The notes beneath the pieces are model-generated. The model was not told the origin of the DNA and did not search any database. It saw only the letters and a list, made by a program, of their open reading frames with translations. Source: Bacteroidales bacterium (lineage in GTDB: Bacteria > Bacteroidota > Bacteroidia > Bacteroidales > VadinHA17). From it: 64,000 bases of DNA. The translations under genes were made by a program, and so were the position numbers. Position 1 is the first letter of the stretch; each line of letters begins with the position of its first letter. Shown here one piece after another: positions 17,132 through 26,381 of the stretch. Where the stretch lies: NCBI GenBank assembly GCA_029974835.1, contig JARKQN010000029.1, positions 1 through 64,000 of the forward strand, in the 5' to 3' direction.

Positions 17132-19834
17132 ATGGCCAGAAGAATCGTCATATTGACAATAGTGCTGCTTGCAGGCCTTGTAACCCTGTTTGTCTATATT
17201 TATAAGGGTCACAGGAATATGCTGGCCGACCCCTTTGAAGTGGTACCTGCCGGTGCGCCATTCCTTATTGAAACCGGCAGTCTGCCGGCACTCTTTAATG
17301 CGGTTGCTGAAAACAATCAGCTTTTCAGGGAGCTTGTCAAGACAGGGGGGATGGAGAAATTTACCGCCGGGTTTAACGCAGTGAGGGCTTTCCTTAACAG
17401 ACCGGAAGTGACAGGGACAATCGAAAACAGAAAAGCATTGGTTTCATTTCATTATAACCGTGACGGAAAGCTGGCGCCCCTCCTTATTCTTACTTTACCT
17501 CCGGATGCAGGTTTCAGGGAGGTGGAATCTTTATTAAGATCAAAGGATGAACTTGTGGTGACGCGATTAAAAGGCACAGGAAGGAAAATGAAAATCTGGC
17601 CGGCCCGGGGAAGTTTAAAAGATACAGTTTACCTGGCCTGGTCTCCGGGCCTGATCATATGTTCACCTTCTGAAGATCTGATTGCAATGGCAGAGGATGC
17701 AGCAGCGGGGGGGATGAATATTAGGCAGGCCAAGGGGATGGACCGGCTTATTGCCACGGCAGGAAAGGAAGGTGACAGAATCTATGTCATTTTTTCCAAC
17801 ACGGGCAGACTCTCCGAGATTATTACAGGAAAGACCGATAACGATCTGAAAAAATTCATTCAGGAAATGTCAGGGAGTGCATGCTTCGACATCTTTATAA
17901 ATGAACAGGGTTATGTACTTGGCGGATATGCACACACCGGCGACAGCAGCCGTATAATGCCAGGCGGCAGGGCAGATAGTGAGGTTTCCTTTTCAACATA
18001 CGGCTATCTGCCAGCCGGAGTCAGCATGTTCGAAACAATCCTTTTAAAAGAACAAACTACGGAAAATAATGCCGTAAAAGATTCACTTGAACCGGTCGCT
18101 GATGTTGCCGCGAAACTGAAACCTTACACAGGACATGAATTCACCAGGGCCCGCCTCTCCGCAGAAAAAGGAGGGAAGGAGAAGAGCACCCTCTTTATCT
18201 GGTCGCTTTCCAATAAGGACGCTGCAGAAAGAGTTGTATATGAGGAATTTAAAAACTGGATTCGGGATAATAACCTGAAGGAAAATGACTTCATTGCCTG
18301 GTTCGAACCCGACGACCAGATAAAAGTCCCCGTTTTTTCAACTCCGTTCCCGAGGCTGTCCGGTAAACTCAGCGGTATATTGAGGATGTCTGTTGCAGAT
18401 TCGGTAATAGCCTTCGGTGATGATTTCATGATTACCTCCGATAACAGGGAAGCAGTTATGAGAGTGTTATATGATAACATTCTCCACCGTACAATAATCA
18501 ACGATTTGGAATTCAGGAATCTGGAGTCGACACTCCCGAGCAGGGCAGGATATTTTTCCTGGCTTGTACCGGCCGCAAATCTGGATATTCTCGGTGGAAT
18601 ATTATCTGACACTCTTATAAGGAAACTTAACGACAATATTGTCTCCCTGAAAAAAATCAGTTGCGCCGGGCTTCGTTTTGTTCCAAGTAACGAGATGATA
18701 TACGGTACAGTGTCAATAAGATTTGTTGAAAATGTCAGTGACGATACCGGAACGGAGTGGGAAACAAAACTCGATGGAATGGTAACCGGAAGGCCTTTCT
18801 TTTTTGTAAATCACAATACCGGGGCAAAAGAAATTGTGGTGCAGGATAACAAAAATAACCTGTATCTTGTGAATGCCGCGGGCAGGATATTATGGAAAGT
18901 TAATGTAAATGAAGCCGTTAACGGCAGTTTCTTTATGATAGATTATTACCGTAACGGCAAAAACCAGATTTTCTTTGCGGGAAGGGAATACCTGCACCTG
19001 ATCGACCGCAACGGAAACTACGTGGAAAGATTCCCCGTTAAACTCAGAGCCCCTGCTTCAGGCCCGGCCACACTTTACGATTATGATAAGAATCTTGACT
19101 ACAGGATATTTGTACCGGGCAACGATAAACTTGTCTATTTATACGATAAAGCGGGCAACGTAGTAAAAGGATGGAAGCCTTTCAAAACGTCTGCTCCTGT
19201 TACAACCGAAGTGAAATATTTCAGGGTATCGGGAAAGGATTATATTGTGGTGACCGACGGGGGTTCCCTGAATATTCTTGACAGGACGGGCAATATCAGG
19301 GTAAAAACTGCAAAGAATATCTTAACTGCCGCAAAGTCGGAGATAAGGCTTACCAATGGTGTCCCGCCTTCAATTGTCTGCACCGCTCCCGACGGAACAG
19401 TTCAGTTTATCTCTTTCGATGGCACAGTTTCGACCGCCACCCTCGGAGAATTTTCTGCCGGACATGCCTTTGATTATTTTGATATGGACGGTGACGGATA
19501 CGGCGAATTTATTTTTATTGACAAAGGTAAATTGTATCTTTATAGTCATGACCGTACCGGTAAGTTTGTGCGGGATTTCGGCACTGAATCACTTGCCGGT
19601 CCATGGTCTTTTGTATTTTCTGCAACTGACAGAATGGCGGGTGTTTTTAACCGGCAAACCAGTCAGATCTTTCTGATCGACCGGAATGGAAATGACGCCG
19701 GAGGTTTTCCCCTTAAAGGGTTCTCACCCTTCTCGGTCGGCATGCTCTCTGCCAGGGGAGGTTTTAATCTTATTACGGGGGGAAGTGACAATTTTCTTTA
19801 TAATTATAAGTTAGATATTACAGGGAAAAAATAA
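17132..19834 (+). CDS. DUF3352-like protein with C-terminal beta-propeller
   Basis: A 900-residue protein anchored by one N-terminal helix (IVILTIVLLAGLVTLFVYIY), the rest probably periplasmic. The first two thirds (about 30-530) resemble the Bacteroidota DUF3352 family (VPAGAPFLIETGSLPALFNAV). The last third (about 540-900) contains about eight repeats of a LYLxDxxGNxxxxF type, e.g. LHLIDRNGNYVERFP, VYLYDKAGNVVKGWK, IFLIDRNGNDAGGFP. With the calcium-loop-like DMDGDGYGEFIFID, this suggests a beta-propeller. Function unknown; binding of an envelope partner is plausible. It is the first gene of a four-gene unit, with 4 bases to the next gene. Start chosen as explained for the -7 box; 17114 is possible. 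Confidence 0.75.
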   Translation: MARRIVILTIVLLAGLVTLFVYIYKGHRNMLADPFEVVPAGAPFLIETGSLPALFNAVAENNQLFRELVKTGGMEKFTAGFNAVRAFLNRPEVTGTIENRKALVSFHYNRDGKLAPLLILTLPPDAGFREVESLLRSKDELVVTRLKGTGRKMKIWPARGSLKDTVYLAWSPGLIICSPSEDLIAMAEDAAAGGMNIRQAKGMDRLIATAGKEGDRIYVIFSNTGRLSEIITGKTDNDLKKFIQEMSGSACFDIFINEQGYVLGGYAHTGDSSRIMPGGRADSEVSFSTYGYLPAGVSMFETILLKEQTTENNAVKDSLEPVADVAAKLKPYTGHEFTRARLSAEKGGKEKSTLFIWSLSNKDAAERVVYEEFKNWIRDNNLKENDFIAWFEPDDQIKVPVFSTPFPRLSGKLSGILRMSVADSVIAFGDDFMITSDNREAVMRVLYDNILHRTIINDLEFRNLESTLPSRAGYFSWLVPAANLDILGGILSDTLIRKLNDNIVSLKKISCAGLRFVPSNEMIYGTVSIRFVENVSDDTGTEWETKLDGMVTGRPFFFVNHNTGAKEIVVQDNKNNLYLVNAAGRILWKVNVNEAVNGSFFMIDYYRNGKNQIFFAGREYLHLIDRNGNYVERFPVKLRAPASGPATLYDYDKNLDYRIFVPGNDKLVYLYDKAGNVVKGWKPFKTSAPVTTEVKYFRVSGKDYIVVTDGGSLNILDRTGNIRVKTAKNILTAAKSEIRLTNGVPPSIVCTAPDGTVQFISFDGTVSTATLGEFSAGHAFDYFDMDGDGYGEFIFIDKGKLYLYSHDRTGKFVRDFGTESLAGPWSFVFSATDRMAGVFNRQTSQIFLIDRNGNDAGGFPLKGFSPFSVGMLSARGGFNLITGGSDNFLYNYKLDITGKK

Positions 19835-19838
19835 AACC

Positions 19839-21941
19839 ATGAAAAGGACCAGAATACTTATCTTACTGACACTCCTGGCACTATTCCATACAGGATGTGT
19901 GAAGGAGGTATATAACCTCGACAAGCTGTCGGACAGGATGAAGCTTTCTCCGGTTTTTGCTTTTCCTGCAGCAAAAGGGGATTTAACACTTTCCGACATA
20001 GTTAAACCTGATGACACTGTAAGGTTTGACAATGACAATTTTATCAGGATTGTCCTGAAAAAAGACTCTGTCTTCGACCTGAGGCTTAAAGATTTCTACA
20101 ACTTCTCCGACATAGCTTCGCTCGACAGGGGATATGTATTCGGCGAAGTTGAATTCAGTGACTTTACAGCAGGCAAAAGCATAACGCTTAACACCATCAG
20201 TCTCAATTTCACACCTGCCCTCAGGGCAACCTTCCTTTCACTCGATGACGGAAATCCGCATGACTTTCCCTCATTCCCTTCAACCAACACAGGAGAGCAC
20301 AGTTTCGGGCCTTTTGCAGGCTTTGAGAACGCCCTGCTCTCATCGGGTATGCTGAAGATAAAGGTGAAGAATAACCTTACGGCGCCCCTTAATGATATTA
20401 AGGTACATGTCTATAACAGTCCGGACCACTCAGAGGTGACTCCTGAAGTAACAATACCATCACTTCTTCCGGGTGAATCTGACAGCATCTCTGTGAACAT
20501 TGCGGGCAGGAGCATCAGAAACAACATGGTTGCTGCAATAGTTTTTACGGGTAGTCCCGGAGCCTCAAATGTAATTGTTGACATGGATCAGACGGTGGAT
20601 GTTTCGCTGCATGGGTATGATCTTGAGGCGGTATCGGGAAGACTGATTGTACCTGAACAGGTACTGGGTTCACCAAGCGGAAAAGATACAATCGACCTCG
20701 ACCCCGGAACGGATATTGAGATCGAGAGCGGAAAAATACTGACAGGATCACTCGCATTTACAGCAATCTCCGGCAGTCCGCTGAACACCACAATTAAAAT
20801 CACCTTACCCTCAACATCCCGGTCCGGTACCCCTGTTCAGGAGAATATTATCATTCCTCCCCTGCAGACGGTTAACGGATCGGTCAGCCTGAACAACACA
20901 ACAGCCGACTTCAGCACCGATTTCAATAAGCCTTATAACAGGCTGCCGGTCAACTATGAAATAAAAGTAAGTTCCGGCGGGAATATGATAAATTTCAGCA
21001 GTCTCGACGAGGTGCAGCTGAAGTTAACCATGCCCGATCCCGATATTGACTATCTTAAAGGTTATTTCGGGCAGAAAACAGAGGAGATTGAAAAGGATAC
21101 CATTTTTACGGAACTGGATGATATTCTTGAAAAAATAACCGGTAGTTTCCACATCGCAAATCCTTCCATTAAGCTGAATTATTCCAATTCATTTGGTATA
21201 CCGGTGGGGATTACCTTTGAAGCAAGAGGCAGGAGAGATGCGACTGCTGTTAACCTCGACCTGGCACCTTTTACAATTGATTATCCGGCTTTCCCTGTGA
21301 GAGATATCACCTCATCCTTTAAGATTGATAAAACGAATTCAAAGTTGGCCGATATTGTGTCGCTTCCCCCTACGGAGGTTTCATTCTCGGGTTCGGGTAA
21401 ATTAAATCCGTCAGCACCTTCCGGGACGAGGAACAATTACGTTTTCGGCAACAGCCGTTTCATTGCCTCCCTCGAAATTGAAGTGCCGCTTGAATTGTGG
21501 ATAAACAATCTGCAGTTTGCCGATACAGTCGATAATTTCCTGAAAAGTGACAGTGAAGATGATGATTCTCCTCTGAAGCCCGAAAACATGGAATTTTTCA
21601 GGCTGAAGATAACTGCCTCAAACGGCTTCCCGCTGGGTGCTTCGCTGAAAGTAATACTTTATGACTCACTCACAGCAACAAATCTGCACACAATTAATGC
21701 TCCCGATATAATTAAACCGGCGCTTGTCGATGCTTCAGGAAAGGTGACTTCGGCAGTTGAGTCGGAAACAATTATCGACTTCGACAAGGATTTCTTCTCA
21801 AAATCGTCACAGGCCGATAAGATGATATTTGTATTTACACTTGTCACCTCGGGCGGAGGCACTAAAGACGTGAAATTTTATTCCGATTACAAGTTAAACT
21901 TCAAGGCAAACCTGCTGGTTAAACCAAACGTGATATTTTAA
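19839..21941 (+). CDS. Large lipoprotein of unknown function
   Basis: A 700-residue protein with a lipoprotein signal (ILILLTLLALFHTGC, Cys20), so probably attached to the outer membrane. No family is recognised with confidence. The body is rich in beta-strand, Thr/Ser and Asp, and contains several stretches that look like repeated immunoglobulin- or LEA-like strands: ITLNTISLNFTPALRATF, LKIKVKNNLTAPLNDIKVHVY, LKITASNGFPLGASLKVILYDS. The last two, 'smooth' strands around residues 175 and 600, look alike and may mark duplicated domains. It sits between the propeller protein (4 bases) and the DUF5723 protein (20 bases), which suggests the three act together in the envelope. Confidence 0.75.
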   Translation: MKRTRILILLTLLALFHTGCVKEVYNLDKLSDRMKLSPVFAFPAAKGDLTLSDIVKPDDTVRFDNDNFIRIVLKKDSVFDLRLKDFYNFSDIASLDRGYVFGEVEFSDFTAGKSITLNTISLNFTPALRATFLSLDDGNPHDFPSFPSTNTGEHSFGPFAGFENALLSSGMLKIKVKNNLTAPLNDIKVHVYNSPDHSEVTPEVTIPSLLPGESDSISVNIAGRSIRNNMVAAIVFTGSPGASNVIVDMDQTVDVSLHGYDLEAVSGRLIVPEQVLGSPSGKDTIDLDPGTDIEIESGKILTGSLAFTAISGSPLNTTIKITLPSTSRSGTPVQENIIIPPLQTVNGSVSLNNTTADFSTDFNKPYNRLPVNYEIKVSSGGNMINFSSLDEVQLKLTMPDPDIDYLKGYFGQKTEEIEKDTIFTELDDILEKITGSFHIANPSIKLNYSNSFGIPVGITFEARGRRDATAVNLDLAPFTIDYPAFPVRDITSSFKIDKTNSKLADIVSLPPTEVSFSGSGKLNPSAPSGTRNNYVFGNSRFIASLEIEVPLELWINNLQFADTVDNFLKSDSEDDDSPLKPENMEFFRLKITASNGFPLGASLKVILYDSLTATNLHTINAPDIIKPALVDASGKVTSAVESETIIDFDKDFFSKSSQADKMIFVFTLVTSGGGTKDVKFYSDYKLNFKANLLVKPNVIF

Positions 21942-21961
21942 GATAATAAAAAACCTCTGAT

Positions 21962-23434
21962 ATGTTCAGAAAGTCAATTACCGCGCTTATTGCACTGGCG
22001 ATCTTCAGCTTATCCGTGAGAGGCCAGAACGGGCAACCGCTTTACTATATGAACCTGCCCCAGAATCACCTGTTTAACCCGGCCCTGCGGCCATCTAACA
22101 ATTTCTACCTCGGGATAGGCATAACCGGAATAAATGTCAATGTAAACAATAACTTTTTTAATCTTTCAGATGTCCTGATACCGGGGGCTTCAGATTCTTT
22201 AATAACTTTTCTTCACCCCGATTACGATATAAACAAATTTCTGGGCACGCTTAAAAAAAGTAATTTCCTTACTCCCGGATTCAATCTGCAGCTTTTCGGG
22301 CTGGGGTTTAATGCGGGCAATGATTTGTATATCTCGCTGGATATAATAGAAAGGGTTGAGGGAAATATTTCTGTTCCCGGTGACCTTCTGAAACTGGGAC
22401 TGGGGGGTAATGAAGACTTCGTTGGAAAGACGATTGATCTTAACAGTCTCAATGCCGGCCTGATATGGTACCGCGAGGCAAGCCTTGGTTTCTCAAAACT
22501 TGCAGGTGAAAAACTACGGATCGGGGCAAGGGCGGGAATACTGTTCGGCATGGCAGGGCTCAATCTGGATAACAGGAGTCTGTCTCTTACTGTCAATGAT
22601 GACTATACTCATACGTTCAATGCCAATCTGATGGCAAATCTCAGCGGCCCTGTCGAAGTCTATTTTGATGCGGATAATAATCCTGACAGTCTCTGTTTTG
22701 ACGAAGAAGTCTTAAAATCTGCATCATTCTATCTCAATACGCGGAATATGGGCTTTGGTCTTGACCTGGGTGCAGTCTACAGTATTTCCCGGAAGCTGAG
22801 TGTATCGGCTGCTGTGACCGGACTGGGATTCATAAAATGGAAGGACCGGATTACAAATATGAAGGCTGAGAGCCAGTTCACCTTCAGCGGTTTCAGTGTG
22901 GACGATGTGGTTAACGGCAGCAAAACATTTGATGAGCTTGCCGATGAGATGCTTGATTCGCTGAAAAACTCATTTGTTTATGAGGATGATGATAAACCTT
23001 TCACAACCATGCTTCATCCTTCTGTAATTCTGGGTGCTTCATATAACCTGACAGAGAAATTCGGTTTCGGTCTTCTTTCGCAGACAATTTTTGCAGGCGG
23101 CGGTATGAGAGAGTCGCTCACCCTCTCTGCAAACCTTAACCTGGGTAATTCTCTCTCTCTGACAGCGGCTTACACTGCCGCCAACCACAGGTACGATAAC
23201 CTGGGTGCCGGACTGGCATTCCGTCTGGGTATGATGCAGATATATCTTATTACCGACCAGATACCGGTTTACTGGAACAGGATAACATCGGAAGGCTCTT
23301 CCTACCCTTTACCGGCCAACTGGAACAAGCTGAATCTGCGTCTCGGGATTAACATGGTTCTGGGCAACAACGTTAAAAAGAAGAATGATAAACCGATGAT
23401 TGTAATAGACCAGCAGGATAAAATAAAAAAATGA
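21962..23434 (+). CDS. DUF5723 family protein, probable outer-membrane barrel
   Basis: A 490-residue protein with a signal peptide (about 1-22, ending SVRGQ). The mature part begins LYYMNLPQNHLFNPALRPSNNFYLGIGITGINV, the characteristic opening of DUF5723, in which an 'N-P-A' segment recalls PorP/SprF-like barrels. Alternating polar/hydrophobic strands run to the C-terminus, consistent with an outer-membrane beta-barrel, although the last residues (KIKK) are not a barrel ending. Function unknown. Its stop overlaps the next gene's start by ATGA. Confidence 0.72.
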   Translation: MFRKSITALIALAIFSLSVRGQNGQPLYYMNLPQNHLFNPALRPSNNFYLGIGITGINVNVNNNFFNLSDVLIPGASDSLITFLHPDYDINKFLGTLKKSNFLTPGFNLQLFGLGFNAGNDLYISLDIIERVEGNISVPGDLLKLGLGGNEDFVGKTIDLNSLNAGLIWYREASLGFSKLAGEKLRIGARAGILFGMAGLNLDNRSLSLTVNDDYTHTFNANLMANLSGPVEVYFDADNNPDSLCFDEEVLKSASFYLNTRNMGFGLDLGAVYSISRKLSVSAAVTGLGFIKWKDRITNMKAESQFTFSGFSVDDVVNGSKTFDELADEMLDSLKNSFVYEDDDKPFTTMLHPSVILGASYNLTEKFGFGLLSQTIFAGGGMRESLTLSANLNLGNSLSLTAAYTAANHRYDNLGAGLAFRLGMMQIYLITDQIPVYWNRITSEGSSYPLPANWNKLNLRLGINMVLGNNVKKKNDKPMIVIDQQDKIKK

Positions 23435-23616
23435 TCAGGATAATTCTCATTGTAATTCTTGTACTGCTGTTGTTAAGAATGTTTGCCATGAGCAGGAAGA
23501 GTGCCGTAAGAAAGCCGGAAATCCGGTTCGACAGCAGGATGTACAAAAGAAAAGGTATTTCAGGAAGCATAGGGGAGCTGACCGGTTATGAGGAGATAAA
23601 GAAAAAGAAAGGCTGA
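23431..23616 (+). CDS. Small membrane protein (DUF4834-like)
   Basis: A 61-residue protein with one N-terminal helix (IILIVILVLLLLRMFAM) and a basic tail (RKSAVRKPEIRFD...KKKKG). It resembles the short DUF4834 proteins of Bacteroidota, but the match is from memory and loose. The ATGA overlap with the DUF5723 gene and the last position in the operon argue that it is a real gene. It would be an inner-membrane protein with its tail in the cytoplasm. Function unknown. Confidence 0.6.
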   Translation: MIRIILIVILVLLLLRMFAMSRKSAVRKPEIRFDSRMYKRKGISGSIGELTGYEEIKKKKG

Positions 23617-23618
23617 TA

Positions 23619-24371
23619 TTATTTGTTCTCTATCAGCTGTTTTGCCAGGACGTTGGCAAATACAAACTCATTAAGCAGCCTGCAGTCCGACTTGAGGATC
23701 TCGTTTTTGTTTCCCTCCCAGCATTTGACACCGTCGCTTATGAAAACTATCTTTTCGCCGATTTCCATCACCGAGTTCATGTCGTGTGTATTTACAATGG
23801 TTGTGATGCAGTATTCCTCGGTGATCTCTTTAATAAGGCTGTCGATAAGAGTAGCCGTCATCGGGTCAAGTCCCGAGTTGGGCTCATCGCACAGCAGGTA
23901 TCTGGGATTAAGGGAAATTGCGCGGGCAATAGCAACCCTCTTCTTCATGCCTCCGGATAATTCGGCCGGCGTAAGTTTTTCCGCGTTGTGAATGTTTACT
24001 CTGTCGAGGCAGAAGCTTACCCTTTGCTTTTTTTCCTTCAGGGACATGTTTGTAAACATATCGAGCGGAAATCTCACATTCTGTTCCACTGTCATGGAAT
24101 CGAACAGGGCGCTTCCCTGAAAAAGCATTCCAATCTGTTTCCTGATTTCCCTCTTTTCCCTGAAATCGAGCCTGTTAAACAGAATATCGTTAAACCAGAC
24201 TTCTCCTCCGTCGGGTTCCAGCAAGCCCACGATGGACTTCAGGAGGACTGTCTTTCCGGAACCGCTGCGTCCGATTATAAGATTGGTTTTACCGGGTTCA
24301 AAGGTAACGGAAACGTCAGAGAGTACCTCCCTGCCATTAAACGACTTATACAGGTTCTTAACGGTGATCAT
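23619..24371 (-). CDS. MlaF-like ABC transporter ATP-binding protein
   Basis: A 250-residue ABC ATPase with Walker A GRSGSGKTVLLKSI (about 33-46), Q-loop IGMLFQGSALFDSMTVEQNVRFPL, signature LSGGMKKRVAIARA and Walker B YLLCDEPNSGLDP. The 'GMLFQGSALFDSMTV' and 'LSGGMKKRVA' forms are specific to the MlaF/Ttg2A group, which powers phospholipid movement between the membranes. Its partner permease overlaps upstream (ATGA at 24368-24371). The MlaD-like substrate-binding subunit is not adjacent. It converges with the small membrane protein gene with only 2 bases between stops. Confidence 0.9.
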   Translation of the reverse strand: MITVKNLYKSFNGREVLSDVSVTFEPGKTNLIIGRSGSGKTVLLKSIVGLLEPDGGEVWFNDILFNRLDFREKREIRKQIGMLFQGSALFDSMTVEQNVRFPLDMFTNMSLKEKKQRVSFCLDRVNIHNAEKLTPAELSGGMKKRVAIARAISLNPRYLLCDEPNSGLDPMTATLIDSLIKEITEEYCITTIVNTHDMNSVMEIGEKIVFISDGVKCWEGNKNEILKSDCRLLNEFVFANVLAKQLIENK

Positions 24372-25111
24372 GAGAGTAAAAGCTGTGTCAGGATAACATT
24401 AAAAAGCAGGATAAAGACGCTGCTGAACACGACTGCCTTGGTTGAAGCCTGCCCCACTTCGAGTGATCCGCCCTTGACAAAATATCCCTGATAAGATGAT
24501 ATACTGGTTATGATAAACGCAAAGACAACCGTCTTAATAAGAGAGTATGTTATATAATAAGGTATAAAGGCATACTGGATGCCGTATATAAACTGCTCGG
24601 AGGTTATAACCCCAAGACGGGTTGACACAAACCATCCGCCCACAATACCTATTATAATGCTCATAAGGGTGAGAAACGGATTGAAAACAAGGGTGGCAAT
24701 CATCTTGGGCAGGATGAGGTAAGAAGCAGAATTGACCCCCATCATCTCCAGGGCGTCTATCTGCTCAGTGACCCTCATGGTCCCGATCTCTGAAGCTATA
24801 TTTGACCCTACTTTTCCGGCAAGGATGAGTGCCACGATGGTTGATGAAAACTCGAGTATAATGGAGTCGCGGCAGCCAAGGCCAATCAGATAGGCCGGGT
24901 AAATGGGATTCTCTGTATTATATGCAGTCTGAAGGGTTATGGCGGCACCCATGAAGAAGGAAATGATTGCAGTTATCCCTATGGAATTTAATCCAAGGAA
25001 TACGAATTCCTTCATGGTCTGGTGATAATACACAGATGCTTTCTCAGGTTTTGAAAAAACCTTTCCCAGCAGTATTACATAGTTACCAAGATTTGTTAGA
25101 AACCTAAACAT
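24368..25111 (-). CDS. MlaE-family ABC transporter permease
   Basis: A 247-residue inner-membrane permease of the MlaE/DUF140 family. It carries GLNSIGITAIISFFMGAAITLQTAYN, then AGKVGSNIASEIGTMRVTEQIDALEMMGVNSASYLILPK, the conserved cytoplasmic segment of MlaE. With the overlapping MlaF-like ATPase it forms a lipid transporter core. The frame opens at 25183, but the family begins at MFRFLTNLG (ATG 25111), which is preferred. Confidence 0.9.
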   Translation of the reverse strand: MFRFLTNLGNYVILLGKVFSKPEKASVYYHQTMKEFVFLGLNSIGITAIISFFMGAAITLQTAYNTENPIYPAYLIGLGCRDSIILEFSSTIVALILAGKVGSNIASEIGTMRVTEQIDALEMMGVNSASYLILPKMIATLVFNPFLTLMSIIIGIVGGWFVSTRLGVITSEQFIYGIQYAFIPYYITYSLIKTVVFAFIITSISSYQGYFVKGGSLEVGQASTKAVVFSSVFILLFNVILTQLLLS

Positions 25112-25199
25112 AAAAATTCTCAGGGCTGGTAAAATTACTAATATTTGACGATTAAACCTTAAACCGGCACCGACAAACTCCACATGGATTATTTAATTT

Positions 25200-25207
25200 T
25201 ATATTTG
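25200..25207 (+). promoter_or_regulatory. -7 promoter box upstream of manC
   Basis: TATATTTG matches TAnnTTTG exactly. No -33 TTG is found at the right spacing. It places the transcription start at about 25214, which favours ATG 25234 over TTG 25216. Confidence 0.45.
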
Positions 25208-25233
25208 CACTATTATTGATTTATTGTCCCGTA

Positions 25234-26322
25234 ATGAAGGATAACAGGTATGTAATTATAATGGCCGGCGGCATAGGAAGCCGGTTCTGGCCGTTGAGCC
25301 GGATGGAAAAGCCAAAGCAGTTTCTGGATATTCTCGGCACGGGGGAAACCCTTATACAACAGACATACAGAAGGTTCAGGAAGGCCTGTGACGAGGAGAA
25401 TATTTATGTCGTGACAAATGCCGAGCATAAAGAACTGACAATCAGTCAGCTGGGCATAAGCCCCGACAGGGTCCTTGCAGAACCTCAAAGGCGAAACACT
25501 GCTCCCTGCATAGCATACGGTGTTTTCAGAATAATGAAAGAAAACCCGCAGGCGGTAATTGCTGTGACGCCGGCCGATCATCTGATAACCAAGGAGGATG
25601 AATTCTGCAACGTGGTCAATGACGCGTTCAGGTTCTCTTCAGAAAACAATGCCCTTCTTACTCTCGGTATTACTCCGGACAGGCCCGAAACAGGTTACGG
25701 GTACATACAGGCGAATATGAAGAAGCCGGTTCATGGTTTTAAGAACCTCTATAAAGTGAAAACCTTTACCGAGAAACCTGATCTGGACCTTGCACGGGTT
25801 TTCCTGGAGAGTGGCGATTTTTACTGGAATTCCGGTATATTCTTCTGGCGTGCCGATGCGATTGTGGAGGCTTTCTCCAGGCATCTTCCCGACCTGTATC
25901 TTGCCTTCGAAGAAGGAAAGGAGTTCCTTGGTACCGACCAGGAGGCGGCTTTCATATCACGAACATACATTTCGTGCAAAAACATATCGATTGATTACGG
26001 TGTAATGGAGAAAGCCGACAATGTATATGTAATCTTTACCGATATCGGATGGTCCGATCTTGGCACATGGAGTTCGCTTTATGAAAACTCCCATGCGAAC
26101 GGTTCGGGCAACGTTGTGACCGGAGGCGAAGTATTTACATATGGTTGTGAAGGAAACATCATCAGCGTGGACAAGGGCAGGATTACTGTGTTGCAGGGAC
26201 TTAAGGATTATATTGTGGTCGATTCGGACGGGGTGTTGCTTGTGGTTAAAAAGGAAGAGGAACAAAATATCAAATATTACCTCGATGATGTAAAAAAGAG
26301 AACAGGGGAGAAGTATCTGTAA
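25234..26322 (+). CDS. manC: Mannose-1-phosphate guanylyltransferase
   Basis: A 362-residue nucleotidyltransferase that makes GDP-mannose from mannose-1-phosphate and GTP. The signature IIMAGGIGSRFWPLSRMEKPKQFLDI (about 7-32) is the GTP-binding loop with the catalytic lysine region. VTPADHLI, ETGYGYIQ, FTEKPD, WNSGIFFW and the closing WSDLGTWSSLYE are family landmarks. It has no C-terminal isomerase domain. It supplies GDP-sugars for surface glycans. Start at ATG 25234; it ends at the bidirectional terminator 26342-26367. Confidence 0.93.
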   Translation: MKDNRYVIIMAGGIGSRFWPLSRMEKPKQFLDILGTGETLIQQTYRRFRKACDEENIYVVTNAEHKELTISQLGISPDRVLAEPQRRNTAPCIAYGVFRIMKENPQAVIAVTPADHLITKEDEFCNVVNDAFRFSSENNALLTLGITPDRPETGYGYIQANMKKPVHGFKNLYKVKTFTEKPDLDLARVFLESGDFYWNSGIFFWRADAIVEAFSRHLPDLYLAFEEGKEFLGTDQEAAFISRTYISCKNISIDYGVMEKADNVYVIFTDIGWSDLGTWSSLYENSHANGSGNVVTGGEVFTYGCEGNIISVDKGRITVLQGLKDYIVVDSDGVLLVVKKEEEQNIKYYLDDVKKRTGEKYL

Positions 26323-26341
26323 AAGATAAATGAGCTAAAAA

Positions 26342-26367
26342 GAAAAGGGGCCTTAGAGCCCCTTTTC
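26342..26367. terminator. Bidirectional terminator between manC and gldN
   Basis: A perfect 10-bp stem (gaaaaggggc at 26342-26351 pairing with gccccttttc at 26358-26367) with a 6-base loop. A-rich sequence precedes it and TTTTTAGC follows it on the minus strand. On the plus strand the stem itself ends in CCCCTTTTCTTA. It separates two convergent genes and can end both transcripts. Confidence 0.8.
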
Positions 26368-26381
26368 TTATGTATTGAATT

